A DNA stretch of 58,538 nucleotides from Synergistaceae bacterium (GTDB lineage Bacteria > Synergistota > Synergistia > Synergistales > Aminobacteriaceae). A program made the translations under genes and the position numbers. Below the pieces are notes generated by a model. The model saw only the letters and a program-made list of their open reading frames with translations. It was not told the origin of the DNA and did no database searches. Where the stretch lies: positions 1 to 58,538 of the forward strand of contig JAAYLU010000042.1 in assembly GCA_012521675.1 (NCBI GenBank), read 5' to 3'. Positions 16,378-24,952 of this stretch are shown piece by piece. Positions within the stretch are counted from its first letter, which is position 1; every line of letters begins with the position of its first letter.

Positions 16378-16857
16378 CTATTTCTTGGGCGCGGGCGCCT
16401 TTCCCGATGCGTACTGGTATGCCTTGAACGGGATCATCTCCTTGGACATGCCTATGAACTCGCGGGAGGACTCGTCGTACTCGGTGGACCTGATGACCCC
16501 CCCGAGCATGTCGTAGTGGTTTATATAGGTAACGGCGAACGACTTGCCGTCGCTGGAGTAGACGTAGCCGTACTCGGTGAAATAGAGTCCGTCCGCGACC
16601 TCCTGGTCCGTCCCGAACTTCTCGACGATAAGCTGGATGGTCTCCTCCTTGACCGTCGGATTGGTGTAGTACTTCCTCGCGTTCGCGAACAGAACCCCGT
16701 TATCCGAGCCGTAGTTGACCAGGTACCACTGCATTTTGATGTGGTCCTGACCGAAGTTGACCGGCTGGATGTCGGCCGACGCCGCCAGTCCCGAAACGAG
16801 AAGCACGAACAGACAAACCACTGCCGAAACCCCGATAGTACGCGTGTTGATTCTCAT
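16378..16857 (-). CDS. Exported protein of unknown function
   Basis: A 159-residue protein with a signal peptide (TIGVSAVVCLFVLLVSGLAA, cleavage near SA-DI). The mature part has aromatic-rich beta strands (MQWYLVNYGSDNGVL, GLYFTEYGYVYSSDGKSF, VTYINHYDMLGG) and a basic Pro/Ala tail (KAPAPKK). I do not recognise the family; it has some of the look of small surface proteins that report on a reaction in a fixed-size beta fold. The ATG at 16857 has AAGGAG 14 bases upstream, a little far; the frame is open to 16890. Confidence 0.7.
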   Translation of the reverse strand: MRINTRTIGVSAVVCLFVLLVSGLAASADIQPVNFGQDHIKMQWYLVNYGSDNGVLFANARKYYTNPTVKEETIQLIVEKFGTDQEVADGLYFTEYGYVYSSDGKSFAVTYINHYDMLGGVIRSTEYDESSREFIGMSKEMIPFKAYQYASGKAPAPKK

Positions 16858-16947
16858 GCTGAATAGCACAACTCCTTCCTGATTTTTCATCTTGGCTGTA
16901 ACGATTAGTCTACCACAAGAACCTGAAAAAAGCGCTAAGGAAACCTG

Positions 16948-18831
16948 TTACCATCCGTGCAAAACAGGCTCCCTCATGAATGCCCCCAACCCGTAGCTGA
17001 CGGGGCGCTCGAGGCCATCGGAGAGGACATTCCAGAGGCCCTTCTCTGTCATTATCTGCGAGGAGCCTCCTCCGTCGAGATTCAAGGCGTACATGGCACC
17101 GGCGTTCTTAAGGACCCTCGCCAGCTCGTCAAGGGTGAAACCGACGCTGTGGAGCGCGTTTCTGCCATCCCCGACGAAGAAGAACCACTCGCCCTCCCCG
17201 GTCAGCCCGACCGCGGTGCGCGGGTGACGGCGGTGCGTGAAGGACTCGCCGAGGTTCTCGCTTTCCGTAAGCACCTCCCCGTTGCTCAGCAGAAAGGGCC
17301 CGCCCTGGACGATGTTCGTCATGCTCATCCACGACTGGTCGCTGTCGTTGAAATTATTGACCGTCCATATCGTATCCTCGGGGGAGAGGGCCTCGATAAA
17401 GCGGGCGGCGGATCCGTAGACCGCCAGCACGCTTCTTCCCTCGGGCAGGGGATTGCTCCCCGCCGTCCGGACCTCAGTCACCCTCTCTCCGTCGAGCAGC
17501 GCCTCCGCGGTGCGGATCGTCGACACAGGCGTCTCTCTTCCGAAGTGAGAGGTGAAGAGCACGGCCCCATCCCCCTTCAAGGGCTTGTTTATCCCGTTGA
17601 GGTCCATGTAGCCGCCGCTTAAGTAGGCCCTGCCGGTCCATGCGAGCTCGCCGAACACGGCCCTGTTCTCCCTGTTCCAGCCCAGGCATGTTCTGCCCGC
17701 GATGGGCGCCGATGCAAGAACCCCGTCCAGCATGAGGGCTCCGATAGGGCTCCCTCTCCCCTTGCCGGAGGTTCCGAAGAACCCCCCGTTCACGGCGGCG
17801 ACAGCTCCGTTGCGGAACATGGAGCTTAAAGGCGCCAACGCCTGCAGCCCCTCCCCTGGAATCAGCGGGCGGATCTCGAATAGCGCCGGGTCGAAGATCA
17901 TCATCGTCCAGAAGCGCGGCGTGTCGCTCTTCTCCCAGCTGGGGATGCTGGAGAAGACGACCCCTTCCCTGCCATGAGCCCTCGCCGCGTCCAAAAAGGC
18001 CCGGATTCCCCCGTACCTGTCGAGCAGCTGCGACCTCACCCTCCAGTCGTAGTTGTAGCTGTCCACTGTGGCGTCCACTCCAGAGCCGGCCATGAGCGCC
18101 CTGAACGATTCTGCGTCCTCCTTGGTATCAAAGCCGTTCACCACGCCCCTCCACTTGGGCGCGATCATGCACACTCCCTCCCGCCTGATCCGTACGATCA
18201 TGCCCTTGTACGGAGAGAGGTCGACGGTGAGGAGGAGCTCTCTCACCGCTTGAGCGACGATAGCCGCTATCTCCTTGCCCTCGGAGGGGGTGATCCTCCT
18301 GTTCGGCTCAAAGTTCGAGCCAGTCTTTTTCAACAGGGGCGGTCTCATGTACAGGGCCGCCGCGATTGCCCCCCTCTCCTCCGGTCGAAGCGAATCAACG
18401 TCCTTGAAGGGCAGCGGACAGCCGGACAGGGCGATTGGCTCGAAGAGCAGTCCAAGGCTTTGGACGGCATGGACTATCGCCTCCAGGCGGGTGACCGGAT
18501 CTGAAAATTTGCCGTCGGGCAAGGGGACCAGGTTGTAATCCAGTGCAGCATTGACAGCGGACTTCTCCCCGGCCGGCATGGGAAATCCACGCGCATTGAA
18601 CAGGAGCGTGATGAACTCGTCTCTCCTGATGGTGGCCGCTGCGTCCGATCCCCGGGCACCGAGGACGAGCGCATAGAGGACGAAAAGAAGCAGGACGACT
18701 GCGAGACGCCTTGAACAGACAGCCTTGCGGCATTCGGTGGACGAAGGGATTCTGTCGGGGGACGCGGTCGGACCGGCGGGTTTATTAGCCCTCGCTCGCC
18801 CGTTCGCAAAGCCTGATGGACAATCTTTCAC
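16948..18831 (-). CDS. SLH-domain protein with phosphodiester glycosidase (NAGPA-like) domain
   Basis: A 627-residue exported protein starting at GTG with AAGGAG 8 bases upstream. A hydrophobic segment (LAVVLLLFVLYALVLGARG, about residues 43-61) follows a long basic N-terminus. Residues about 65-210 hold two SLH-like repeats (RRDEFITLLFNARGFP; FKDVDSLRPEERGAIAAA). A possible SPOR-like stretch (VVNGFDTKEDAESFRALMAG) is at about 230. The C-terminal half is the phosphodiester glycosidase domain, with AVNGGFFGTSG, RTAVGLTGEGEWFFFVGDGR and LNLDGGGSSQ. It probably binds cell wall through SLH and cleaves a phosphodiester-linked sugar in the envelope. Substrate is unknown. Confidence 0.85.
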   Translation of the reverse strand: MKDCPSGFANGRARANKPAGPTASPDRIPSSTECRKAVCSRRLAVVLLLFVLYALVLGARGSDAAATIRRDEFITLLFNARGFPMPAGEKSAVNAALDYNLVPLPDGKFSDPVTRLEAIVHAVQSLGLLFEPIALSGCPLPFKDVDSLRPEERGAIAAALYMRPPLLKKTGSNFEPNRRITPSEGKEIAAIVAQAVRELLLTVDLSPYKGMIVRIRREGVCMIAPKWRGVVNGFDTKEDAESFRALMAGSGVDATVDSYNYDWRVRSQLLDRYGGIRAFLDAARAHGREGVVFSSIPSWEKSDTPRFWTMMIFDPALFEIRPLIPGEGLQALAPLSSMFRNGAVAAVNGGFFGTSGKGRGSPIGALMLDGVLASAPIAGRTCLGWNRENRAVFGELAWTGRAYLSGGYMDLNGINKPLKGDGAVLFTSHFGRETPVSTIRTAEALLDGERVTEVRTAGSNPLPEGRSVLAVYGSAARFIEALSPEDTIWTVNNFNDSDQSWMSMTNIVQGGPFLLSNGEVLTESENLGESFTHRRHPRTAVGLTGEGEWFFFVGDGRNALHSVGFTLDELARVLKNAGAMYALNLDGGGSSQIMTEKGLWNVLSDGLERPVSYGLGAFMREPVLHGW

Positions 18832-18903
18832 ACTATCTACTCCTTGGGGTTTTCAAAGAGGGTTGAAATGAGAGAAAAACCCTTGTGATTATAGAAAACA
18901 CCG

Positions 18904-18933
18904 AAAAAAATCGGAACCCTTAGGATTCCGATT
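18904..18933 (-). terminator. Rho-independent terminator of the tRNA operon
   Basis: On the minus strand AATCGGAA pairs with TTCCGATT (9-base loop) and is followed by seven T. It lies 18 bases beyond the CCA end of tRNA-Arg. Confidence 0.9.
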
Positions 18934-18950
18934 GAAATGCCCCTGAAGTA

Positions 18951-19027
18951 TGGCGCGCCGGACAAGATTCGAACTCGTGACCTGCGGTTCCGTAGACCGC
19001 CGCTCTATCCATCTGAGCTACCGGCGC
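18951..19027 (-). tRNA. tRNA-Arg (ACG)
   Basis: A 77-base cloverleaf on the minus strand. The acceptor stem is GCGCCGG/CCGGCGC, with discriminator G and an encoded CCA. The D stem is GCTC/GAGC, the anticodon stem GCGGT/ACCGC with loop CTACGGA (anticodon ACG), and the T arm ACGAG-TTCGAAT-CTTGT. A34 is the substrate of TadA (14379..14846). Confidence 0.97.
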
Positions 19028-19090
19028 GCGTATCGGGCGTCGCTGCCACATTCCTCCGGTCCCCTGCGCGATCTGCAAAGACCTCGAAAA

Positions 19091-19185
19091 TGGCGGTGGG
19101 TGAGGGATTCGAACCCTCGAGGGAGGTTTGGGCCCCCCTACTCGCTTAGCAGGCGAGCGCCTTCGACCTACTCGGCCAACCCACC
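19091..19185 (-). tRNA. tRNA-Ser (GCT)
   Basis: A 95-base class II tRNA on the minus strand with a long variable arm. The acceptor is GGTGGGT/ACCCACC, discriminator G and an encoded CCA. The anticodon stem is CTCGC/GCGAG with loop CTGCTAA (anticodon GCT, reads AGC/AGU). The T arm is GAGGG-TTCGAAT-CCCTC. It is the first gene of the tRNA pair. Confidence 0.97.
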
Positions 19186-19201
19186 AAGGACAGCGCGCTC
19201 T

Positions 19202-19230
19202 ATTTTATAAAAGGGCTGTATGACTGTCAA
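19202..19230 (-). promoter_or_regulatory. tRNA operon promoter
   Basis: On the minus strand the -35 is TTGACA (19225-19230), the spacer is 17 bases and the -10 is TAAAAT (19202-19207). GC-rich AGAGCGCGC follows the -10, as common for stable-RNA promoters under stringent control. The start falls about 10 bases before tRNA-Ser. Confidence 0.85.
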
Positions 19231-19254
19231 TAGCCCAGTGACAAAAGAAGCAGC

Positions 19255-20382
19255 CTACTCCTCTTCTTTTTCCTCTTCAGGAGCGGGGGAGTCCGACTCC
19301 TCCACTCCCTCCCCGGCCGCGGGCGACTCAAGGCCGGCGGTCTCCTCCGGCGCAGCCTCGTCCTCCGCCTCCGCGGGCGGTTCCGGCACGTGGAACAGTT
19401 CAAGGTCGTGAACGACCACCGTCGCTCCATCCCTCAGCTCTCTGAAGAAGGTCTCGACGGACATCCTCTTCTTCTCCTCGAGGATTATGGCCTTGACGTC
19501 GTCTCCCACCTCTTCGAAGGCCACGGTCGACTCCTCGATCTTCTCCCTCTTGATTCCGACGAAGAAGTCACCGTCCTCCATCTTCGCCGGGCCGCCCACC
19601 GATTCAAGCCCCAGGGGTGCTAAAAGGCCCAGCTTATCCTTGAAGGAGGAGTCAGCCATGAAAACCGGCCCCGTGTCCAGGGTGCTCGTGATCAAGTCGT
19701 CCGATGCAACGGCACCGACCACTTCCTTCCACTCGCCGCCGAGCTTTATCGCCTCAACCGCCCTGACGGCCGCGGCCTCGTCCTTGAACCTGGCGTAGTC
19801 CACCTTGAAGCCGGCCGGGGAGTGGAACAGGAGTTCCTTCATCTTCTCGTAGAAGTCGAGGGCCTCCTCTTCGGTGGCCTCGAGCCCCTCGGAGGCACGC
19901 TCCACAACCTTGCCCTGGACTATCTGGGCGGCGATGCTCTCCCTCAACTCGGCCATCTTGACGCCGCTCTGGTCGAGATACTGCATGAAGGCCTCCTTGG
20001 TGGGAAACTGGTCGGAGACCTCGCGGATGGCCTGGTCTATCTCGGCATCGGTCGCGTCGAGGCCGGACTCTTTGGCCTCGACCGCCAGGCGCTGATTTGT
20101 CACGATGCCGTCCAGGGCGGCCCTGTAAAGCCTTGGAATGTCCTCAGGCTTGATATCGCGGACGTCCATCCTGCCGACCAGGTCCCTTACGCTCCGGTCC
20201 AGCGTCGAGCGTAACAACGACTTGCCATCTATCTCGGCAACAACGTAGTCGCCGCCCTCGCTTCCCTCGGGTGCGCGACCCTTCCGCGCGCCCTCGAAGC
20301 CGTACATCCCGAATACCGAGATCACGAACAGCACGGCTATGGCGATCATTATCCAGCGCATCTGAGACCTGAGGGTCTTCAT
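19255..20382 (-). CDS. PpiD/SurA-like membrane-anchored periplasmic folding factor
   Basis: A 375-residue protein with one N-terminal membrane anchor (WIMIAIAVLFVISVFGMYGF, residues about 9-28) and a periplasmic body. VVAEIDGKSLLRSTLDRSV and the helical region to about residue 180 resemble the SurA/PpiD chaperone N-domain. The middle (KVDYARFKDEAAAVRAVEAI, KLGLLAPLGLESVGGPA) is arranged like a parvulin domain, but clear catalytic residues are not seen. The C-terminal 50 residues are Glu/Pro/Ala-rich and end in EEEKEEE, probably disordered. ATG 20382 is used; TTG at 20388, nearer the AGAGGAAG site, is possible. Confidence 0.75.
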   Translation of the reverse strand: MKTLRSQMRWIMIAIAVLFVISVFGMYGFEGARKGRAPEGSEGGDYVVAEIDGKSLLRSTLDRSVRDLVGRMDVRDIKPEDIPRLYRAALDGIVTNQRLAVEAKESGLDATDAEIDQAIREVSDQFPTKEAFMQYLDQSGVKMAELRESIAAQIVQGKVVERASEGLEATEEEALDFYEKMKELLFHSPAGFKVDYARFKDEAAAVRAVEAIKLGGEWKEVVGAVASDDLITSTLDTGPVFMADSSFKDKLGLLAPLGLESVGGPAKMEDGDFFVGIKREKIEESTVAFEEVGDDVKAIILEEKKRMSVETFFRELRDGATVVVHDLELFHVPEPPAEAEDEAAPEETAGLESPAAGEGVEESDSPAPEEEKEEE

Positions 20383-20458
20383 CAACAAGCTGCATCTTCC
20401 TCTCTTTTGAAATCCGATCTCCAATGGAGGATTTTACCACAGAAGAGGTGATTCTTTA

Positions 20459-22990
20459 CTACACCTCCGACAGGTTTTTCCCCATTTTCGCCTCGGCTTT
20501 AAGCGGAACCGACAGGGTCGCCGCACCTTCCATTATCCTGACGAGCTCCGCTTCTACCTCGACGGCTTTCTCAACGGGGCATTCACAGACAAGCGAGTCG
20601 TGCACCTGCAGCATAAGACGGACGCTTCTGTCGCTGGAGTACCGGCGGCTGAAGTCTATCATGGCCCTTCGGGCTATGTCCGCCGCGCTACCCTGGATCG
20701 GGGTGTTCACCGCGACCCTGCGCAAAGCGTCCCTGTCTCTCGGACTGGTGGCGACCTCGTCCAACGGGCGAACGCGCCCCGCGATGGTCTTCGTGTATCC
20801 GCGCTCCTTCGCCTCGTTATAACCGGCCTCGAGATAGTCCTTCACCCCGGGAAGCGCTCCGAAGTAGCGCCCTATTATCGACGCGGCCTCTTGACGCCCT
20901 ATGGACAGGCGACTTGCCAGGCCGAAGGTGCTCATTCCGTACAGCAGGCCGAAGTTGATCATCTTCGCCACTCGCCTCAGCTCCGGCGTGACCAGGCCCG
21001 GCTCGGTCGAGAAGACCCACGAGGCCGTCTCCGTGTGAATGTCCCTGCCCGACGCGAAGGCGTCCAGCAGGCGCTTGTCGCCGCTTAAGTGGGCGAGGAT
21101 GCGAAGCTCTATCTGCGAGTAGTCGGCCGCGATGAACATTCGCCCCTCTTCGTGGGGCATCAGGCTCTCCTTGACCCGCACGGCCCAATGGCCGAAGGTC
21201 GGCAAATTTTGCAGGTTGGGCTCCCTGCTGCTCAGCCTGCCCGTCCCGGTCACGGCAGGCTCGAAGATGCCGTGTATCACGCCCTTCCCAAATTCCGCCG
21301 CCTTCGCCAGAGGCTGCACAAAGCCGGACAGCATCTTCGACAGCTCCCGGTGCTCCATCAGGAGGTTCGGAACCTCGTCGAACGGAGGGCCGAGAGAAGA
21401 CAGCCCCTCCAGCACGGAGATGTCCGTGGAGTACCCCGTCTTGGTCTTTTTCCCGGGGGGCAGGCCGAGCTTCTCGAAGAGCAGCCAGGCGACCTGCTTG
21501 GGGGAGTTCAGATTTATCCTCTCCCCGGCCTTCGACGCGATATCCTCCTCTATGCCGGACAGGCGCCCCGACAGGTCCGAGTCGAGAGAAAAAAGCGCAT
21601 CCGACGAGCATCTTATTCCGTATCGCTCCATCTCCACCAGCACGGGGATAAGCGGCATATCAAGCCCGAGCATCAACTCCTCGAGCCCTGGATAGCCTTT
21701 CATTCGCTCGCTCATGGCACCGTACTCGCCCGCAAGAAGCCCCGCCCGTCCCTCGGGCGGGAGATCCGCATAGCCCTCCATGACGGTCTCCGGCGCGTGA
21801 TGCGTCGCATCGGGGTGAAGCAGGTAGTGGGCCGTCTTGAAGTCCCGCGCGAGCTCGAGCGGTACGAATCCCGGGCCGAAGCAGGCCGCGGCCTCCTTGA
21901 AGTCGGGCATCAGCACAGGCGCACCCGCCTCCGAGAGCCGGGCGAAGAGCTCGCCTCTCTCCTCGGCGGCGACCCTCCGAATCTCCCCCTCTCCCTCGCG
22001 GAGGAACAGCTCGGATGCGGAAAGATGCATCGGGTACCTGCCCTCGATCACGGGCAGAAGGACGATCCCCTCAAAGGAGGCGCCGCCCGGTGCCGATTCT
22101 CTCTCCGCGCCGGGCCCGTCCCTCTCTTGCAGGAACCTCGACGCCAAACTCTTCAGCCCGAGGCGACGGCAAAGCTTAAGAAACCTCTCAGTATCGGCGG
22201 GACGAGGCTCGTACACCGAGAGGTCCTCCTCCGTATCGCAGAGCAACCTCGTCAGCTCGCGGCTTTTGAACGCCTGCTCGCGGTTCCCCTCCAGCCTGGT
22301 CTTCATCGCGCCCTTCAGCTCGGCCAGGTTATCGTAAATGCCCTCCAGGGTGACGTATTTTCCCAGCAGCTTCCTGGCCGTCTTGTCACCTACCCCGGGG
22401 ACCCCGGGGACGTTGTCCACTGTATCGCCGAGAAGGGCGAGGTAGTCCGGCATCGAGGATGGAGGGAAGCCGTACTCCTCCGTAAAGGAGCCGCCGTCCA
22501 TCTTGACGAAGCTGCTGATGCCCCTGACCGGCCTCAATACCTCGATCTCCCTGTCCAAGATCTGGAGCACGTCCTTGTCGGAGGAGAGCACCAGCGTATC
22601 CATGCCCTGCTCCGCAGCCGCGCAGGCCGAGGAGGCGATTACATCGTCGGCCTCTACTCCATCCCTAACTACCACGGGCGCACCCATGACATCCAGCAGC
22701 TCCAGGATAAGGGGGAGCTGCGTCTTGAACTCCGGAGGCGTGGGTTTCCTTCCCGCCTTGTAATCCTCGTACGCCTCGTGTCTGAAGGTGGGACCGGGGG
22801 CGTCGAAAATAATGCCGTACAGGTCGGGTTCCCATTCGTCCTTTATCTTCTGGAGCATGTTGAAGAACCCGACTATGGCGTTGGTAGGAGTCCCGTCCGG
22901 TGCGTTCAGCTCCCTGATGGCGTAAAAAGCCCTGAACGCAAGCCCATGACCGTCCACGAGAAGTAATTTTTTCTTTTTCAGATCTATCAC
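20459..22990 (-). CDS. polA: DNA polymerase I, probably without 3'-5' proofreading
   Basis: An 843-residue family A polymerase. Residues about 5-290 form the 5' nuclease (LLLVDGHGLAFRAFYAI; DDVIASSACAAAE; YLALLGDTVDNVPGVPGVG). The middle domain lacks the FDTET exonuclease motif and other metal ligands, as in Taq polymerase, whose length is close. The polymerase domain has motif A AADYSQIELRILAHL, motif B RRVAKMINFGLLYGMSTFG and motif C MLQVHDSLVCE. The frame is open to 23332; GTG at 22990 was chosen because the protein fold begins there (MIDLKKKKLLLVDG). GAGGGG overlaps this start closely, so the start is uncertain. Confidence 0.93.
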   Translation of the reverse strand: MIDLKKKKLLLVDGHGLAFRAFYAIRELNAPDGTPTNAIVGFFNMLQKIKDEWEPDLYGIIFDAPGPTFRHEAYEDYKAGRKPTPPEFKTQLPLILELLDVMGAPVVVRDGVEADDVIASSACAAAEQGMDTLVLSSDKDVLQILDREIEVLRPVRGISSFVKMDGGSFTEEYGFPPSSMPDYLALLGDTVDNVPGVPGVGDKTARKLLGKYVTLEGIYDNLAELKGAMKTRLEGNREQAFKSRELTRLLCDTEEDLSVYEPRPADTERFLKLCRRLGLKSLASRFLQERDGPGAERESAPGGASFEGIVLLPVIEGRYPMHLSASELFLREGEGEIRRVAAEERGELFARLSEAGAPVLMPDFKEAAACFGPGFVPLELARDFKTAHYLLHPDATHHAPETVMEGYADLPPEGRAGLLAGEYGAMSERMKGYPGLEELMLGLDMPLIPVLVEMERYGIRCSSDALFSLDSDLSGRLSGIEEDIASKAGERINLNSPKQVAWLLFEKLGLPPGKKTKTGYSTDISVLEGLSSLGPPFDEVPNLLMEHRELSKMLSGFVQPLAKAAEFGKGVIHGIFEPAVTGTGRLSSREPNLQNLPTFGHWAVRVKESLMPHEEGRMFIAADYSQIELRILAHLSGDKRLLDAFASGRDIHTETASWVFSTEPGLVTPELRRVAKMINFGLLYGMSTFGLASRLSIGRQEAASIIGRYFGALPGVKDYLEAGYNEAKERGYTKTIAGRVRPLDEVATSPRDRDALRRVAVNTPIQGSAADIARRAMIDFSRRYSSDRSVRLMLQVHDSLVCECPVEKAVEVEAELVRIMEGAATLSVPLKAEAKMGKNLSEV

Positions 22991-23034
22991 ACCCCTCAGG
23001 CAAGCGACGTTAAGAAATAATGACCTTTCAAGGT

Positions 23035-23040
23035 TATAAT
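23035..23040 (+). promoter_or_regulatory. Probable -10 box for gltX
   Basis: A perfect TATAAT 66 bases before the gltX ATG. TTAAGA at 23010-23015 is a possible -35 but with a 19-base spacer, so this is only a probable promoter. Confidence 0.5.
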
Positions 23041-23105
23041 AGCTCATTGTGCGACTTTGCGCACCAACGACGCACGACAAGACGAAGCACCGAGGAGGAA
23101 CTGAA

Positions 23106-24419
23106 ATGAAGGAGACGGTACGGGTTCGCTTCGCTCCGAGCCCGACAGGAGCGCTGCACATCGGGGGCGGGCACACGGCCCTGTTCAACTGGCTGTGGGC
23201 CAGGCACATGGGCGGGAAGTTCATCCTGCGCATAGAGGACACCGACAGGGAGCGCTCGACCCAGGAGTACGAGGATACGATAATGTCCGGCATGCGCTGG
23301 CTCGGGCTCGACTGGGACGAGGGACCGGACACGGGCGGCCCCTACGGCCCGTACAGACAGTCGGAGCGCCTCTCATTCTACCGCGAGACAGCCGAAAAAC
23401 TCCTGGGCGAAGACAAGGCGTACAGGGAGGGCAATGCGGTGATATTCAAGATGCCACCAGGAGTTCCGCTCGCCTTCGACGACATAGTGTACGGGCGCAT
23501 AGAGATGCTCAGCGACACCCTGAAGGACACTGTGATGATAAAGAGCGACGGCATGCCCACCTACAACTTCGCCGTCGTGGTCGACGACCACTTCATGGGG
23601 ATAACCCACGTCATAAGAGGGGAGGATCACATATCCAACACCCCGAAGCAGCTCGCGCTGTACGATTCGCTCGGATGGGAGAGGCCCGTCTTCGCCCACC
23701 TGCCGATGATACTTGGCAAGGACAAGAAGAAACTCTCGAAGAGGCATGGCGCCACCAGCGTCTACGAATACCGGGACATGGGCTACATGCCCGACTCGGT
23801 GTTCAACTTCCTGGCGCTGCTCGGCTGGTCGCCGGGAGACGACAGGGAGATCTTCTCCCGCGAGGAGGCAGCGGATATGTTCGACCTGTCGAGGGTGATC
23901 AAGAAGCCGTCGGTCTTCGACATGGACAAGCTGAATCACATCAACCAGGAGCACCTCAAGAGGCTACCGCCTTACGAGCGACTGGCCCTGGTGGAGCCCT
24001 TCTGGAGGGGAATGGGCCTTCCGGTGGACTCTCACTCGAGGGAGTACCTGGCGGATTCCCTTACCCTTTTGGAGGGACGGGGGCAGACAGCCAGGGAGGC
24101 CGCAACCTACTCCGACTACTTCCTGGACTTCGAGCCTGTAAAGGAGAGGTACGAGGGGGTTTCGAAGGACGGAAAGCACATTGAAGTTTTAAGGAGGTAC
24201 AACTCCGAGCTTCTGTCTCTGCCGGACTGGAACGCAAAGGGCATGGAGGACTTCTCCCGTGAGTGGAGCGTCGCGAACGGCATCAAGATGAGGGACCTTG
24301 CGATGCCCCTTCGCCTATGCCTGACCGGGATGAAGGTCAGCCCCGGAGTGTTCGAGGTAGCCGAGCACTTGGGTCAGGACGAGGTGCGAAGGCGCCTGGA
24401 GCACTACGGAGTCATATAG
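23106..24419 (+). CDS. gltX: Glutamyl-tRNA synthetase
   Basis: A 437-residue class I synthetase. The HIGH motif is HIGGGHTALFNWLWAR, FILRIEDTDRERS follows, and the KMSKS loop is KKLSKRHGATSV. The catalytic-domain block HVIRGEDHISNTPKQLALY is intact. It is shorter than the usual 470-490 residues and shows no Zn-binding Cys cluster in the acceptor-binding region. The ATG has GAGGAGG 7-8 bases upstream; the frame opens earlier, at 23049, without a site. It charges tRNA-Glu. A separate GlnRS is encoded at 37187..38875, so this enzyme need not be a tRNA-Gln mischarger. Confidence 0.94.
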   Translation: MKETVRVRFAPSPTGALHIGGGHTALFNWLWARHMGGKFILRIEDTDRERSTQEYEDTIMSGMRWLGLDWDEGPDTGGPYGPYRQSERLSFYRETAEKLLGEDKAYREGNAVIFKMPPGVPLAFDDIVYGRIEMLSDTLKDTVMIKSDGMPTYNFAVVVDDHFMGITHVIRGEDHISNTPKQLALYDSLGWERPVFAHLPMILGKDKKKLSKRHGATSVYEYRDMGYMPDSVFNFLALLGWSPGDDREIFSREEAADMFDLSRVIKKPSVFDMDKLNHINQEHLKRLPPYERLALVEPFWRGMGLPVDSHSREYLADSLTLLEGRGQTAREAATYSDYFLDFEPVKERYEGVSKDGKHIEVLRRYNSELLSLPDWNAKGMEDFSREWSVANGIKMRDLAMPLRLCLTGMKVSPGVFEVAEHLGQDEVRRRLEHYGVI

Positions 24420-24425
24420 GACGAA

Positions 24426-24450
24426 GGCGGGCCTCGAGGCCCGCCTTTTT
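24426..24450 (+). terminator. Rho-independent terminator of gltX
   Basis: A perfect 8-base stem, GGCGGGCC and GGCCCGCC, with TCGA loop and TTTTT. It begins 7 bases after the gltX stop. The convergent mbh operon ends 49 bases beyond. Confidence 0.95.
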
Positions 24451-24498
24451 ATTGACCGTGTGGTATCACCCGTCATTTCGCACCGGTGGAGGCTCTTT

Positions 24499-24936
24499 TC
24501 AGGCCCCCTCCACGGATGGCTGTTTCACGGGCTTTCCCGTGTCCGTTACTATCTGGGCCTTGCGGTCGTACGAGGAAATGAGATAGTCCTCCGACGACAG
24601 CAGGCACTTCACCGGGCAAATCTCCACGCACTGAGCGCAGAAGCAGCACCTGTCGACGTGGATCTGGATCTTCTTGTCCTCGGGGAGGAACTCGATCGCG
24701 TTCGCCGGGCAGACCCTTATGCAGAGCCTGCACCCTATGCAGGCCTCCCTGTCGTAGTTCAGTCTGCCTCGGAAGTGCTCGTTGACACCTATGGGCGGAT
24801 TGAGCTCTATCCACCCCTTCTCCGCCGCGTCAAGGGCCTCCGTCATGGAGTCTGGCATCCTGGCCACGGGGAAGAGGTTGGTGAAGGTCCTCTCCCATAG
24901 CTGGCGCACCAGCTGAACGATCATGCGGTTGATCAT
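24499..24936 (-). CDS. mbhN: Membrane-bound hydrogenase ferredoxin-type subunit MbhN
   Basis: A 145-residue subunit of the NuoI type, with two 4Fe-4S motifs: CIGCRLCIRVCP and CCFCAQCVEICP. An N-terminal amphipathic helix (VQLVRQLWERTFTNLF) probably lies on the membrane. It would take electrons from ferredoxin and pass them to MbhJ. The ATG has GGAGGGGG upstream and follows the mbhM stop by 16 bases. It is the last gene of the 14-gene operon. Confidence 0.92.
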   Translation of the reverse strand: MINRMIVQLVRQLWERTFTNLFPVARMPDSMTEALDAAEKGWIELNPPIGVNEHFRGRLNYDREACIGCRLCIRVCPANAIEFLPEDKKIQIHVDRCCFCAQCVEICPVKCLLSSEDYLISSYDRKAQIVTDTGKPVKQPSVEGA

Positions 24937-24952
24937 GGCTCTCCACCCCCTC

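Noticed and set aside
21089-22966. Long plus-strand open frame opposite polA
   Set aside because: It is antisense to polA in GC-rich DNA, has Arg/His-rich low-complexity translation and no ribosome site. polA motifs fix the true strand.
22991-23332. N-terminal extension of polA to 23332
   Set aside because: It overlaps the divergent gltX gene and its promoter, has no homology to the nuclease domain and no ribosome site.
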